Assembly: GCA_030648295.1 (NCBI GenBank)
Contig: JAUSID010000083.1
Coordinates: forward strand, 1-64,000
Origin: Opitutaceae bacterium
GTDB lineage: Bacteria > Verrucomicrobiota > Verrucomicrobiia > Opitutales > Opitutaceae
Direction: 5' to 3'
DNA length: 64,000 nt
Below, piece after piece: positions 44,153 to 53,456 of this stretch; position 1 is the stretch's first letter, and every line of letters starts with the position of its first letter. The notes beneath the pieces were generated by a model. It was not told the origin of the DNA and did no database searches. It saw only the letters and a list, made by a program, of their open reading frames with translations. A program made the translations under genes and the position numbers.

Positions 44153-46156
44153 ATGGAGTTCGTCCTCGACCCGTCATCCTCGCCGCACGGCATCCCGGCG
44201 ATCGACTTCCGTGCCCAGCTCAACGACGAGCAATTCGCGGCGGTGACGGCGGAACCCGGGCCGCTGCTGGTGCTGGCGGGCGCGGGCTCGGGCAAGACGC
44301 GCACCCTCACCTATCGCGTCGCCTACCTGCTTTCCCAGGGCGTGCGCCCGGGCGAAATTCTGCTGCTGACGTTCACGAACAAGGCGGCGAAGGAAATGCT
44401 GCACCGGGTGCAGGATCTCACCGGGGTGGAACCCGCTCGTTTCTGGGGCGGTACGTTTCATAGCATCGGCCATCGCGCCTTGCGCATGCACGGCGAGACG
44501 ATCGGATTGCCCCGGACGTTCACGATCCTCGACGCCGAAGAGTCGGAGGGGGTTTTGCGCGATGCCGTGGAGGCGAGCGACAAGACCTTTTTCAAGGACA
44601 AGACCCATCCGCGGCCGGGTCCGCTGCATTCCATCATCTCGATGTCGCGCAACACCCAGCTTGCGATCGGCGAGACGATCAGCCGTTTTTTTCCCCAGCA
44701 CCAGGAGATCGCCGACCGGGTGCCGCTGTTCGCGACGAAATACGCGGAGAAAAAACGCGAGGCCAGCGTCCTCGATTACGACGATCTGCTGGAACACTGG
44801 CTGGATCTGCTGAAGCGCTCGCCCGAAACGGCGGCGTATTTTTCCCACCGGTTCCGCCACGTGCTGGTCGACGAATACCAGGACACGAACGTGCTCCAGT
44901 CGCAGATCGTCGATCTCATCGGCTCGCATCACCGCGTGATGGCGGTGGGCGACGACGCGCAGTGCATCTACACGTGGCGCGGCGCGAACGTGGAAAACAT
45001 CCTGATGTTCCCCGATCGCCATCCGGGCACGCAGATTCACCGGATTGAGACGAATTACCGTTCGACGCCGCAGATCCTCAACCTGGCGAACGGCGTGCTG
45101 CTCGCGCAGCCGAAAGGCCGGGCGTTCGAGAAGGAACTGCGGCCGCATCGCGCGAATTCCGAAAAACCGTATCTCGTCGAGGCGATGGACGGCCGCGAGC
45201 AGGCGCAGTTCATCGTGCAGCGGATTCGCGGGCTGGTGGACGAGGGCTGCTCCCTGCATGACATCGCGATCCTCTATCGCGCCCACTTCCAGGCGCTCGA
45301 CATCCAGCTGGAACTGTCGCGGCTGCAAATCCCGTATCAAATCACCAGCGGCGTCCGGTTTTTCGAGCAGGCGCATATCCGTGATCTCGTGGCCCTGCTC
45401 CGATTCGTGTACAACCCGAGCGACACCGCGGCGTGGAACCGGATTGCGGTGCTGCTGCCGAAGGTTGGCGACAAGAACGCGCAAAAGCTGCACGCCGCCG
45501 CGCTCGATCATGCCCGGCTGATGCAGCAAAACCTCATCGACGCGCTGGCGACTGACGACGTGCGGTCGAAGGTACCGACCGCGGCGAAGGAGGAATGGCC
45601 CAAGCTGATCGCTTCGCTGCAGCAAGTGAGCGAGATGATGCGGACGATGAAGCCGCACAATGCGGTCGAGATTGCGATCGACGGCTGGTATGGCGACTAC
45701 CTGAAGGGCGCGTTTGCGAATTACGTTTCGCGGCTCGACGATTTGAAATCGATGATCGGTTTCGCGAGCCGGTACGAGGACATGCAGGATCTGCTCGCGC
45801 AGATCATGCTGCTGAATTCGGAGACGAGTGATCGTTCGGCCGATCCGGACGCGGATGCCTTGCGGCTCACGACGGTGCACCAGGCGAAGGGACTCGAGTT
45901 TTCAGCCGTTTTCATCATCGGGCTGGCCGAGGGCATGTTTCCGCTGCGCCGCGCGATCGAGAATAACGACGTCGAAGAGGAGCGGCGGCTCTTCTACGTG
46001 GCGGTGACGCGGGCGAGGGACGAGTTGTATCTGTGCTACCCGAAGGTGAACACAAAAGGCGGCCCCGCGATGCTCATGACCCCGAGCCGTTTTCTCCAGG
46101 AGCTTTCGAGCAATCTATATCAGCCCTTGCGGATCCGGCGGAGCTTCGCGTGGTGA
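44153..46156 (+). CDS. UvrD/PcrA-type superfamily 1 DNA helicase
   Basis: A 667-residue ATP-dependent 3'-5' helicase. Motifs: AGAGSGKT (Walker A, residues 42-49), FTNKAAKEM (Ia), VDEYQDTN (II), VGDDAQCIYTWRGA (III), ETNYRSTPQIL (IV), TVHQAKGLEFSAVFIIGL (V) and RRLFYVAVTRARDELYL (VI). The start MEFVLDPSSS at 44153 is chosen. A GTG at 44108 would add 15 residues and include the hairpin in coding sequence. It is shorter at the C-terminus than E. coli UvrD, ending soon after motif VI. It probably acts in repair or replication-fork clearance. Related to but not clearly UvrD, PcrA or Rep. Confidence 0.93.
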   Translation: MEFVLDPSSSPHGIPAIDFRAQLNDEQFAAVTAEPGPLLVLAGAGSGKTRTLTYRVAYLLSQGVRPGEILLLTFTNKAAKEMLHRVQDLTGVEPARFWGGTFHSIGHRALRMHGETIGLPRTFTILDAEESEGVLRDAVEASDKTFFKDKTHPRPGPLHSIISMSRNTQLAIGETISRFFPQHQEIADRVPLFATKYAEKKREASVLDYDDLLEHWLDLLKRSPETAAYFSHRFRHVLVDEYQDTNVLQSQIVDLIGSHHRVMAVGDDAQCIYTWRGANVENILMFPDRHPGTQIHRIETNYRSTPQILNLANGVLLAQPKGRAFEKELRPHRANSEKPYLVEAMDGREQAQFIVQRIRGLVDEGCSLHDIAILYRAHFQALDIQLELSRLQIPYQITSGVRFFEQAHIRDLVALLRFVYNPSDTAAWNRIAVLLPKVGDKNAQKLHAAALDHARLMQQNLIDALATDDVRSKVPTAAKEEWPKLIASLQQVSEMMRTMKPHNAVEIAIDGWYGDYLKGAFANYVSRLDDLKSMIGFASRYEDMQDLLAQIMLLNSETSDRSADPDADALRLTTVHQAKGLEFSAVFIIGLAEGMFPLRRAIENNDVEEERRLFYVAVTRARDELYLCYPKVNTKGGPAMLMTPSRFLQELSSNLYQPLRIRRSFAW

Positions 46157-46159
46157 GAG

Positions 46160-46385
46160 CGGATAGATGAAACGCTCACGGGTTCCACTGCGAAAGCCAT
46201 TCAGATCGCCATCGTAGCGGAAGCCGTAAGGCTTTCGCCATGTGCGTTCGAGCGCGCATCGTGAAACGCTCACGGACTTTCGCTCAGGTACACGCGGCAC
46301 GGCACATGGCGAAACGCTCACGCGTTCCGCTACAGAATCCATTCCGATCGCCATCGTAGCGGAAGCCGTAAGGCTTTCGCCGTCT
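46160..46385. repeat. REP family D array upstream of the RAYT
   Basis: In the 313-base gap, copies alternate in orientation: GAAACGCTCACGGGTTCC (46169), CGTAGCGGAAGCCGTAAGG (46213), GAAACGCTCACGGACTTTCG (46263), GAAACGCTCACGCGTTCCGC (46311) and CGTAGCGGAAGCCGTAAGG (46354). They are decayed relatives of the intact doublet that follows. No gene is present. Confidence 0.7.
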
Positions 46386-46389
46386 GCGC

Positions 46390-46466
46390 GCCGACGAAAC
46401 GCTCACGCGTTCCGCTACGGGGCGCACGCTGAATTCCCGTCGTAGCGGAACGCGTGAGCGTTTCGT
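46390..46466. repeat. REP family D doublet, left copy
   Basis: Arms 46392-46419 and 46441-46468 are perfect 28-base inverted repeats around a 21-base spacer. Bases 46390-46466 recur identically at 47065-47141. Confidence 0.85.
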
Positions 46467-46469
46467 CGC

Positions 46470-47063
46470 TTGCGGGCACCGTCCTTGGACATTAATTCAT
46501 GCCGCGTGCCCCATGACTCTACACGGCACGTAGGCCGTCTGCTCCGACTGCAGGAAGAATATTACCGCGGTCTGTCATTCGTCCATTGGTCGATGACGAT
46601 GGAAAGCCGATCGCAGGGCTGGTTGGATGCACTGCATCACGCCAAGGTGCGGGAGCTCTTGTGTCATGCGCTCGGCCGTTACGGTGTTGTTTGTCCAGCG
46701 TATTGTCTCATGCCGGATCACGGTCACTTTCTTTGGATCGGGCTCAATGAGATGAGCGATCAAAGGCTCGCGGCCGCTGCCTTTCGTGAAGGGTGGAACT
46801 TTGAGCTGCGCCCGGGAGGCCGCCAGCTGCAGCGCCAGCCATTCGACCATGTGCTACGTGAAGAGGAACGCGAGCGGGGTGCGTTCGCCGCTGTTGCCCA
46901 GTATATTTTCGAGAACCCCGTGCGGGCGGGGCTGGTTGAAAAGTGGGAGAACTACCCGTTCCTCGGCGCTTTAGTTCCTGGCTATCCGATCCTGGATCCG
47001 CGTGAAGAGGATTATTGGGATCGGTTCTGGCGGATATACGGCAGACTTGCTGGATCGGTGTGA
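46470..47063 (+). CDS. REP-associated tyrosine transposase (RAYT, Y1 family)
   Basis: A 197-residue single-strand DNA nuclease-like protein. The HUH motif is HGH in CLMPDHGHFLWIGL, and the catalytic Tyr is in AQYIFENPVRAGLVEKW. The rest, including FDHVLREEERERGAFAAVA and the DYWDRFWRIYG tail, fits a PVC-type RAYT subgroup. The TTG at 46470 is the longest start; a GTG at 46506 giving VPHDSTRHVGRLL is equally possible. RAYTs are domesticated relatives of IS200/IS605 transposases that recognise and cleave REP hairpins. The gene is not flanked by IS ends but by REP doublets, as expected for RAYTs. Confidence 0.85.
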   Translation: MRAPSLDINSCRVPHDSTRHVGRLLRLQEEYYRGLSFVHWSMTMESRSQGWLDALHHAKVRELLCHALGRYGVVCPAYCLMPDHGHFLWIGLNEMSDQRLAAAAFREGWNFELRPGGRQLQRQPFDHVLREEERERGAFAAVAQYIFENPVRAGLVEKWENYPFLGALVPGYPILDPREEDYWDRFWRIYGRLAGSV

Positions 47064-47064
47064 A

Positions 47065-47141
47065 GCCGACGAAACGCTCACGCGTTCCGCTACGGGGCGC
47101 ACGCTGAATTCCCGTCGTAGCGGAACGCGTGAGCGTTTCGT
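47065..47141. repeat. REP family D doublet, right copy
   Basis: Identical over 77 bases to 46390-46466. It starts just after the RAYT stop. A further decayed pair (AGCGTTTCGTCTCGCTACC, AAGCCTTACGGTTTCCGCTACC) fills 47168-47236 up to the end of the YgiQ-type gene. Confidence 0.85.
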
Positions 47142-47230
47142 GCACGTTCGAACGGAACCACGCGAGCAGCGTTTCGTCTCGCTACCGGTGCTGCCGGTTC
47201 GCCAATCCTTCGAAAGCCTTACGGTTTCCG

Positions 47231-49360
47231 CTACCCCGAACGTCTCTCGTCGGAACCCCGGAACCACGGCTTCTGTGGCTTCGGGCCGCGGCGCGCACAT
47301 GGCGCGCCGGTTGATGGGCGGCCGCCTTCCCGCGTCGCGGGTCTGCCGCCGCACGATCCGGAGCCCGGTTGTCCCGAGTGCCAGCCGCTGCCGGGGCGCA
47401 GCCAGCCACCGCGATCGTCCTCCACCAGAATCTCCGCCTTCGCCCCGCCACCGAGCAGCTTCGCCGCCGCCTCGTCGAGACCGAGCCGCTTCATCGCGGT
47501 GCGGAGCGCGCCGCGCAGTTCCGGCTTGTACCAAAAGAAGAAACTCCGCTGCTCCTGCTTTTCCTCCGGCGTCTTCGCGACGCACACCGGCTGCCCGGTA
47601 TACGGATGCAATCCCGTCGCGTAAATTTCCGTCGCCACCGTCATCGGCGTCGGGGTGAAGTCCTGCACCTGCTCGAGTTTGAACCCGAGTTCCTTCGTCT
47701 TCACCGCGACGTCCGCCATGTCCTGCAGTTTCGACCCCGGATGTGAGCTGATGAAATACGGCACAATCTGGAGCTGGAGCTTCCCGAGCTTCTTTTTCGC
47801 CGCGTCGAACTTTTCCTTGAACTGGTAGAAATACCGGAACGACGGCTTGCGCATCACCCGCAGCACTTCGTCCGACGTGTGCTCCGGCGCGACCTTCAGC
47901 CGGCCGGAAACGTGATGCGCCACGAGTTCCTCCACGTACCGCTCATGGCTTTCCTTCGCCTTTGGCTTCGCGTGCTCGTGCAGGAACAAATCGTAACGGA
48001 TTCCGCTGGTGACGAACGCGTGCTTCACCCCCGGCGTCTCGCGCACCGCCTCGTAGATCTCGAGTAGCGGGCTGTGGTCCGTATCCAGATTCCGGCACAC
48101 CTGCGGCCAGATGCAGCTCGGCCGGATGCACGCGTCGCACACGCTCTGGTCGATGCCCTTCATCCGGTACATGTTCGCCGACGGGCCGCCCAGATCCGTG
48201 ATCGTGCCGTGGAAGTCGGGCATCCGCTTGATCACCTCCACCTCCTTCAGGATGCTTTCCTTGCTCCGGCTGGCGACGAACTTTCCCTGGTGCGCGGAAA
48301 TGGTGCAGAAGCTGCAGCCGCCAAAACACCCGCGGTGCATGTTGATCGAGTGCTTGATCATTTCATACGCGGGAATCGGATCGCGCTTCCGATAGCGCGG
48401 GTGCGGCAGCCGCGTGTACGGCAGGTCGAAACTCGCGTCGATCTGCTGCTCGGCCATCGTCGGATACGGCGGATTCACCACCAGCAGCCGCTCGCCGGTG
48501 AGCTGCACCAGCCGCCGGGCCCTCACCCGGTTCGACTCGACCTCGATTTGCTTGAAGTTCTTCGCGTACCGCGATCGATCCGCAAGGCATTCATCATGTG
48601 AATACAGGATGTGATCCTCCCAGTTCTGGTTCTTCGGCGGCGGCCCTCCGGCCGGCAGCAGCACGGCCGTTTGCGGGATCGTCTTGAGCGATGCAAACGG
48701 CACGCCCTGTTTCAACAGCCGCAACGCCTCCACCAGCGGCGACTCGCCCATCCCATAGACCAGCAGGTCGGCGCCGCTTTCGGCGAGGATCGTCGGCTTC
48801 GTGGTGTCGGACCAGTAATCGTAGTGCGTCACGCGGCGCAGGCTGGCCTCGATCCCGCCGATCATCACCGGCACGTCCGGAAATAATTCCTTCAAGATTC
48901 GCGTGTAGACGGTCACCGCGTAATCGGGCCGGAAGCCATGCTCGCCGCCGGGCGTGTATGCGTCCTCCGCCCGCAGCCGCTTCGCCGCCGTGTAGCGGTT
49001 CACCATCGAATCCATGCAGCCGGACGTGACGCCGAAGAAAAGCCGGGGCGCGCCCAGTTTCTTGAAATCGCGCCGGTCATCGCGCCAGTTGGGTTGCGGC
49101 ACAATCGCCACCCGCAGACCTTCCCGCTCGATCAATCGGGCCACCACGGCGGTGCCAAACGCCGGATGATCCACGTAGGCGTCACCGGAGATCAGGATGA
49201 CATCGACGTAATCCCAGCCGCGCGCCTTCAGCTCGTCGCACGATGTCGGGAGCCACCGGGCAGGATCCCAGGTGGCGTCCAAAATCGGAGGGGTTACACG
49301 CGATGGGTGCAAGGGGAACGGCCCGAGACGCTCAACGCGGTCGCCGCCCGGCGCAAGCAT
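47231..49360 (-). CDS. YgiQ-family radical SAM protein
   Basis: A 709-residue radical SAM enzyme. The N-terminal DUF3362/UPF0313-type region (FLPTSCDEL-like start PTSCDELKARGWDYVDVIL, ISGDAYVDHPAFG) precedes the cluster motif C-x-x-x-C-x-x-C seen as CFGGCSFC. Later motifs are VTSGIRYDLF, LKVAPEHTSDEVLRVMRKP, YFISSHPGS and QVQDFTPTPMTVATEIY. These match YgiQ from E. coli and others; its reaction is not established. The start at 49360 (MLAPGGDRV) avoids an upstream frame that runs through a REP. The last 60 residues are Gly/Arg/Pro-rich and reach into repeat DNA; the frame ends within decayed REP sequence, so the tail may be an extension by repeat. Confidence 0.93.
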   Translation of the reverse strand: MLAPGGDRVERLGPFPLHPSRVTPPILDATWDPARWLPTSCDELKARGWDYVDVILISGDAYVDHPAFGTAVVARLIEREGLRVAIVPQPNWRDDRRDFKKLGAPRLFFGVTSGCMDSMVNRYTAAKRLRAEDAYTPGGEHGFRPDYAVTVYTRILKELFPDVPVMIGGIEASLRRVTHYDYWSDTTKPTILAESGADLLVYGMGESPLVEALRLLKQGVPFASLKTIPQTAVLLPAGGPPPKNQNWEDHILYSHDECLADRSRYAKNFKQIEVESNRVRARRLVQLTGERLLVVNPPYPTMAEQQIDASFDLPYTRLPHPRYRKRDPIPAYEMIKHSINMHRGCFGGCSFCTISAHQGKFVASRSKESILKEVEVIKRMPDFHGTITDLGGPSANMYRMKGIDQSVCDACIRPSCIWPQVCRNLDTDHSPLLEIYEAVRETPGVKHAFVTSGIRYDLFLHEHAKPKAKESHERYVEELVAHHVSGRLKVAPEHTSDEVLRVMRKPSFRYFYQFKEKFDAAKKKLGKLQLQIVPYFISSHPGSKLQDMADVAVKTKELGFKLEQVQDFTPTPMTVATEIYATGLHPYTGQPVCVAKTPEEKQEQRSFFFWYKPELRGALRTAMKRLGLDEAAAKLLGGGAKAEILVEDDRGGWLRPGSGWHSGQPGSGSCGGRPATREGGRPSTGAPCARRGPKPQKPWFRGSDERRSG

Positions 49361-49381
49361 CGCGTGGGAATAGCGCTTCCC

Positions 49382-49417
49382 CTTGGGAGCGCGGGCGTCT
49401 CGCCCGCAACGGCTCGG
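49382..49417. repeat. REP family A copy between divergent ygiQ-type and kdgK-like genes
   Basis: TTGGGAGCGCGGGC, loop TCT, CGCCCGCAA. It begins 22 bases upstream of the radical SAM start, so it lies in that gene's leader or promoter. Confidence 0.7.
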
Positions 49418-49619
49418 CGCGAACCGGAGTCCCGTGGCCTCAGGATGGGGAAGAATGAACGAGAATGAGGAACGAGCCGGAGACGGCGGTGGGCCGTGGG
49501 CACAAAAAATGGACGACTTCTGCCTCACCCACGGCCGACTACTGATCCAGATTGCGATCACGCCACGGTTGACCCGCGTGCCCGGGTATTTTTCGCTCCG
49601 TTCGATTTTCTCCGCCTCC

Positions 49620-50717
<1,098 letters not shown>

Positions 50718-50779
50718 CCCATCAGGGCGTGCGTCCGCGCCGCCATGCCGCGCGCCCAATGTCTCCGCGAGGTCGTGCA

Positions 50780-50806
50780 AACATGTCACGTATTACGTGA
50801 CATGTT
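50780..50806. promoter_or_regulatory. 27-bp perfect odd-centred palindrome after kdgK
   Basis: Thirteen-base arms AACATGTCACGTA around a central T. It lies 63 bases after the kdgK-like stop and 73 before the end of the convergent regulator gene. The half-site TGTCA-x-x-TA matches the palindromes at 1449 and 1504. Its position suggests a terminator, but the lack of a T-run and the shared half-site suggest a protein site. Confidence 0.45.
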
Positions 50807-50878
50807 CGTTCACCGTTTCCTCCGTTTCCACCCGCTCGATCAACATGGCGCGCGAGTCACGCAGCTTCGGCTCGCCGG

Positions 50879-51364
50879 TTACAGCCGGCGGCCGCGAACG
50901 AGCAGCAGGTTCGTCGGCATCCGGAAGCACTCCGATGCCGGCACTCCCTGGCAAAACCGCTCCGCCTCCCTGATCACTTCGCGCAGAATCGCGGGCTGCG
51001 GATATTTCGCCAGGTAGCACTGCGCGCCGCATTGCAGCGCCTGCTTGATGTCCTGCGGATCGTCGGACGACGACAGCATGATCACCGGGAGGCCGTCGAG
51101 GGCGCTTTGCGTGCGAATCCAGCGCAGAACGTCATGGCCGGTCATGGCGGGCATTTTCACGTCGAGAAAACAGAGCAGTGGACGGATCGCTTTCATCGAT
51201 CCCTGCACGAACGCGCTGAGCGTCGCGATCACTTCCTCGCCGGCGCGGAAAAATTGAATCGGATGCGGAACCGCGGCCTTGCGCAGCAGCAACTGAAGCA
51301 GGTTCACATCATCGGCATCGTCATCCACTGCGACGATGATGCTCGCATCCGGGGTAGTACTCAT
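50879..51364 (-). CDS. Single-domain response regulator (Rcp1-like)
   Basis: A 161-residue receiver. Acidic pocket D14/D15 (VAVDDDADD), phosphoacceptor D68 (CFLDVKMP), hydroxyl in MLSSSDD near residue 98, and K120 (YLAKYP). It closely matches the regulator at 4185 in motif wording. A Met 15 bases upstream (51379) is an alternative start. It has a short C-terminal tail with Arg-rich end LLLVRGRRL. It is the last of four consecutive minus-strand receivers; no histidine kinase is adjacent. Confidence 0.9.
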   Translation of the reverse strand: MSTTPDASIIVAVDDDADDVNLLQLLLRKAAVPHPIQFFRAGEEVIATLSAFVQGSMKAIRPLLCFLDVKMPAMTGHDVLRWIRTQSALDGLPVIMLSSSDDPQDIKQALQCGAQCYLAKYPQPAILREVIREAERFCQGVPASECFRMPTNLLLVRGRRL

Positions 51365-51582
51365 GGCCGTAATTGACATGGCGCGACAGACCACAGCGCC
51401 CCGAATCAGAAACCGCCACCAATGCATTTCGGAATTTTTTGACGACCTTCCATCCGACATTTTAGTGCCGTGGCCAAGGGAACTTTCCCCACGGTGCGCG
51501 CAGGATTTGTGGACGACCTTCGGTTCCCACCGGACGCCCTGCGCCGAACCGCGGCAATCACCGGCACCACCGGGGCGCGATA

Positions 51583-52002
51583 TCAGGCGGTCCCCAATCG
51601 CTCGACCTCCGCCACGAGTTGGACGCGGTTGAACGGTTTCAGCAGCACCTGGTTTGCGCCAATCCCCTTCGCGATGCGCAAACACTCGCCGGCCGTCATG
51701 TATTTTCCGCCGCCCGAAATCGCGAGGATCTTGGTTTCAGGGCTCATCCGTTTTGCCGCGAGCAATACGTCGAGACCGTCGCCGTCAGGCATCAGCACGT
51801 CCGTGATGACGAGATCGATTTTGCGGTCCCTCATCAACCGCACGACTTCATCCCCGCCCGCGGCGCAGATCACGGTGTGCCCGGCATCCTCGAGCCACTG
51901 CTTGGCCAGGAACGTGATTTCCTCCACATCGTCGGCCACCACGATGGTCAGTGGTTTTGCAGTCCGGAACGAAAGATCCTGAGGTGTCGTCACCGGAATC
52001 AT
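51583..52002 (-). CDS. Single-domain response regulator, CheY-like (paralogue 1 of 3)
   Basis: A 139-residue receiver with VVADDVEEI (D24/D25), phosphoacceptor D68 (LVITDVLMPDGDG), ILAISGGGKYM and K122 (LLKPFN). The LMPDGDG, LAISGGG and KPFN wording is shared with the two genes that follow upstream, so the three are recent paralogues. There is no output domain; it probably acts through protein contacts or as a phosphate sink. The gap to the next receiver gene upstream is only 58 bases, suggesting one transcript. Confidence 0.92.
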   Translation of the reverse strand: MIPVTTPQDLSFRTAKPLTIVVADDVEEITFLAKQWLEDAGHTVICAAGGDEVVRLMRDRKIDLVITDVLMPDGDGLDVLLAAKRMSPETKILAISGGGKYMTAGECLRIAKGIGANQVLLKPFNRVQLVAEVERLGTA

Positions 52003-52060
52003 GGTCTTTCCTATGCTTACAGTCCGTGGTTTCCGCCGGGGAAATCGAGCCGAAAAAAGT

Positions 52061-52477
52061 TCAGCGCGGGCTGACCTGATGCAACGCGGCGATCAATTGC
52101 GCGCGGTTGAAAGGCTTCTTGAGGATCTGGTCCGCGCCCACTCCCTTCGCCACCCGCAAACATGCATCCGCCGGCATGTTCCTGCCACCGCCGGAAATCG
52201 CCAGAATCCGTGTCGCCGGACGCAGCCGGTTCACCGCCAGGATCGCGTCCCAACCATCGCCCTCCGGCATGACGATGTCGGTGATCAGGACATCGAACGA
52301 TTTCTCGCGGAGCAACCGCATGACGTCGCGGCCGTTCGCGGCACACGTCACCGTGTGGCCCGCTTCCTCGAGCCACCCTCTCACGAGTTCGACAATTTCG
52401 TGCACGTCATCGGCGATGACGATGTGCAAAGCTTTTTCCGCGGTCACAGTCGGTTGTTTTTTCCGGAGTGTAATCAT
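52061..52477 (-). CDS. Single-domain response regulator, CheY-like (paralogue 2 of 3)
   Basis: A 138-residue receiver: IVIADDVHEI (D23/D24), phosphoacceptor D67 (VLITDIVMPEGDGWDAI), ILAISGGGRNMPADACLRVA and K121 (LKKPFN). The start at 52477 (MITLRKKQPTV) leaves a normal N-terminus. It is most like the paralogue at 52756 over PADACLRVAKGVGA versus PASACLRVARGAGA. Confidence 0.92.
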   Translation of the reverse strand: MITLRKKQPTVTAEKALHIVIADDVHEIVELVRGWLEEAGHTVTCAANGRDVMRLLREKSFDVLITDIVMPEGDGWDAILAVNRLRPATRILAISGGGRNMPADACLRVAKGVGADQILKKPFNRAQLIAALHQVSPR

Positions 52478-52583
52478 GGGGAGGAAGGGGGCTGTAATGC
52501 CGCGACCATAATGGCCGGCGGATACCCAGCAATGGGCAAGACTACCGCTTTTCCGGTAGATTGCGGGATTGCCGTCAGACCCA

Positions 52584-52740
52584 GGAACCGCGAATGGACT
52601 CCAATTCACGCGAATGAAGAGGGCGTCTTGGGGAGCATGGAAACGATCAACCAAACGGTGACCACGGTTTCACTTGGGCAATCCTCCCCCTCCTCCTCTG
52701 GAATTTGCGTCCATTCGCGTTCATTCGCGGTTGTTCACTG
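52584..52740. repeat. Inverted AACCGCGAATG repeats between receiver genes
   Basis: GGAACCGCGAATGGACTCC at 52585 and, inverted, GTCCATTCGCGTTCATTCGCGG at 52708-52729 share the words CGCGAATGAA and CGCGAATGGAC. The words recur twice per arm. They sit in the 278-base gap between two receiver genes and could form a long cruciform or stem. Confidence 0.5.
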
Positions 52741-52755
52741 AATCGATCCGGCTGC

Positions 52756-53214
52756 TTAGCGAGTGACCTGAGCCACCGCGGTCAGGAAATCCACCCGGTT
52801 GAATGGTTTTCTCAATACGCCGATCGCGCCGGCGCCGCGCGCCACGCGGAGGCAGGCGCTTGCCGGCATTTCGCGCGTTCCTCCCGAAATTGCGAGTATC
52901 CGCGTCTCGGGGCGCAACTGGTGCACCGCGGCGATCGCATCCCAACCATCGCCATCCGGCATGACGATGTCGGTGACCAGAAGATCGAACGCCTGCGCCT
53001 GCACCAATCGCGCTATTTCCTGCCCGTTCGAAGCCCGGGTCACGGCGTGACCCGACTCCTCCAGCCACAGGGTGATGAGGTCCTGCAGATCACGCGCATC
53101 GTCGGCGACGAGGATCGTGAACTTCCGGGTGGTTTCGTGATTCGACGCGGAGTCCTTTCGTGGCGGGCTCATGCAGGCGGCGCTGGTGGCGCTGAGAATT
53201 TCAAGGGCAGACAT
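52756..53214 (-). CDS. Single-domain response regulator, CheY-like (paralogue 3 of 3)
   Basis: A 152-residue receiver: ILVADDARDL (D38/D39), phosphoacceptor D82 (LLVTDIVMPDGDGWDAI), ILAISGGTREMPASACLRVA and K136 (LRKPFN). The start at 53214 is favoured by an AGGA six bases upstream; 53172 is the alternative. It is the first of the four tandem receivers in transcription order. The expected residues are all present, so each copy should be phosphorylatable. Confidence 0.9.
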   Translation of the reverse strand: MSALEILSATSAACMSPPRKDSASNHETTRKFTILVADDARDLQDLITLWLEESGHAVTRASNGQEIARLVQAQAFDLLVTDIVMPDGDGWDAIAAVHQLRPETRILAISGGTREMPASACLRVARGAGAIGVLRKPFNRVDFLTAVAQVTR

Positions 53215-53456
53215 CGGGCATCCTGGCGAAGTGAGGCAATGTCCCACTCGCGCTATAATCAGCAGGAAAGGACGCCCACGAACGTCGGCTACCGGTGCAA
53301 CGGCGACAATGTCCGATCTCGGCCCCAACGCAATTAGACAACTGTTTTACTCGCGCCAGTGACACCTTTGGCACCGCCTTCTCCCGTGGTTGAGGAACCA
53401 AACCACCCGGCGCAACTCCCTCCGCCCGCAGCCACGCCAACCGCCTTGAAATCTTG

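Larger units (their letters stand above)
46390..47141 (+). mobile_element. RAYT bracketed by identical REP doublets (REPtron-like unit)
   Basis: A 77-base element at 46390-46466 is repeated exactly at 47065-47141, in direct orientation. Each is itself an inverted pair: CGACGAAACGCTCACGCG continuing to TTCCGCTACG, a 21-base spacer, then the complement. In REP orientation each half reads GTAG, then stem CGGAACGC, loop GTGA, GCGTTTCG (one G-T pair), the canonical REP plan of a tetranucleotide head plus imperfect hairpin. The RAYT frame fills the interval almost exactly: its start lies three bases after one doublet and its stop one base before the next. Confidence 0.75.

Noticed and set aside
44174..45880. 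A 568-codon frame antisense to the helicase
   Set aside because: The helicase motifs on the plus strand are complete; the antisense frame has none.
46470..47063. IS200/IS605 insertion sequence
   Set aside because: There is no tnpB, and no IS200-type ends; the flanks are REP doublets, and the HUH/Y1 wording is RAYT-like.
46160..47236. Possible CRISPR array
   Set aside because: The repeats alternate in orientation, differ in length and flank a transposase-like gene; spacers are not uniform. They are REP elements.
49383..49619. Extension of the kdgK-like gene to 444 residues
   Set aside because: The added frame starts inside a REP element, and the kinase family begins near the Met at 49620.
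50780..50806. Ordinary rho-independent terminator
   Set aside because: The stem is A/T-mixed, perfectly symmetric around one base with no real loop, and lacks a T-run; a protein site seems more likely, though this is not settled.
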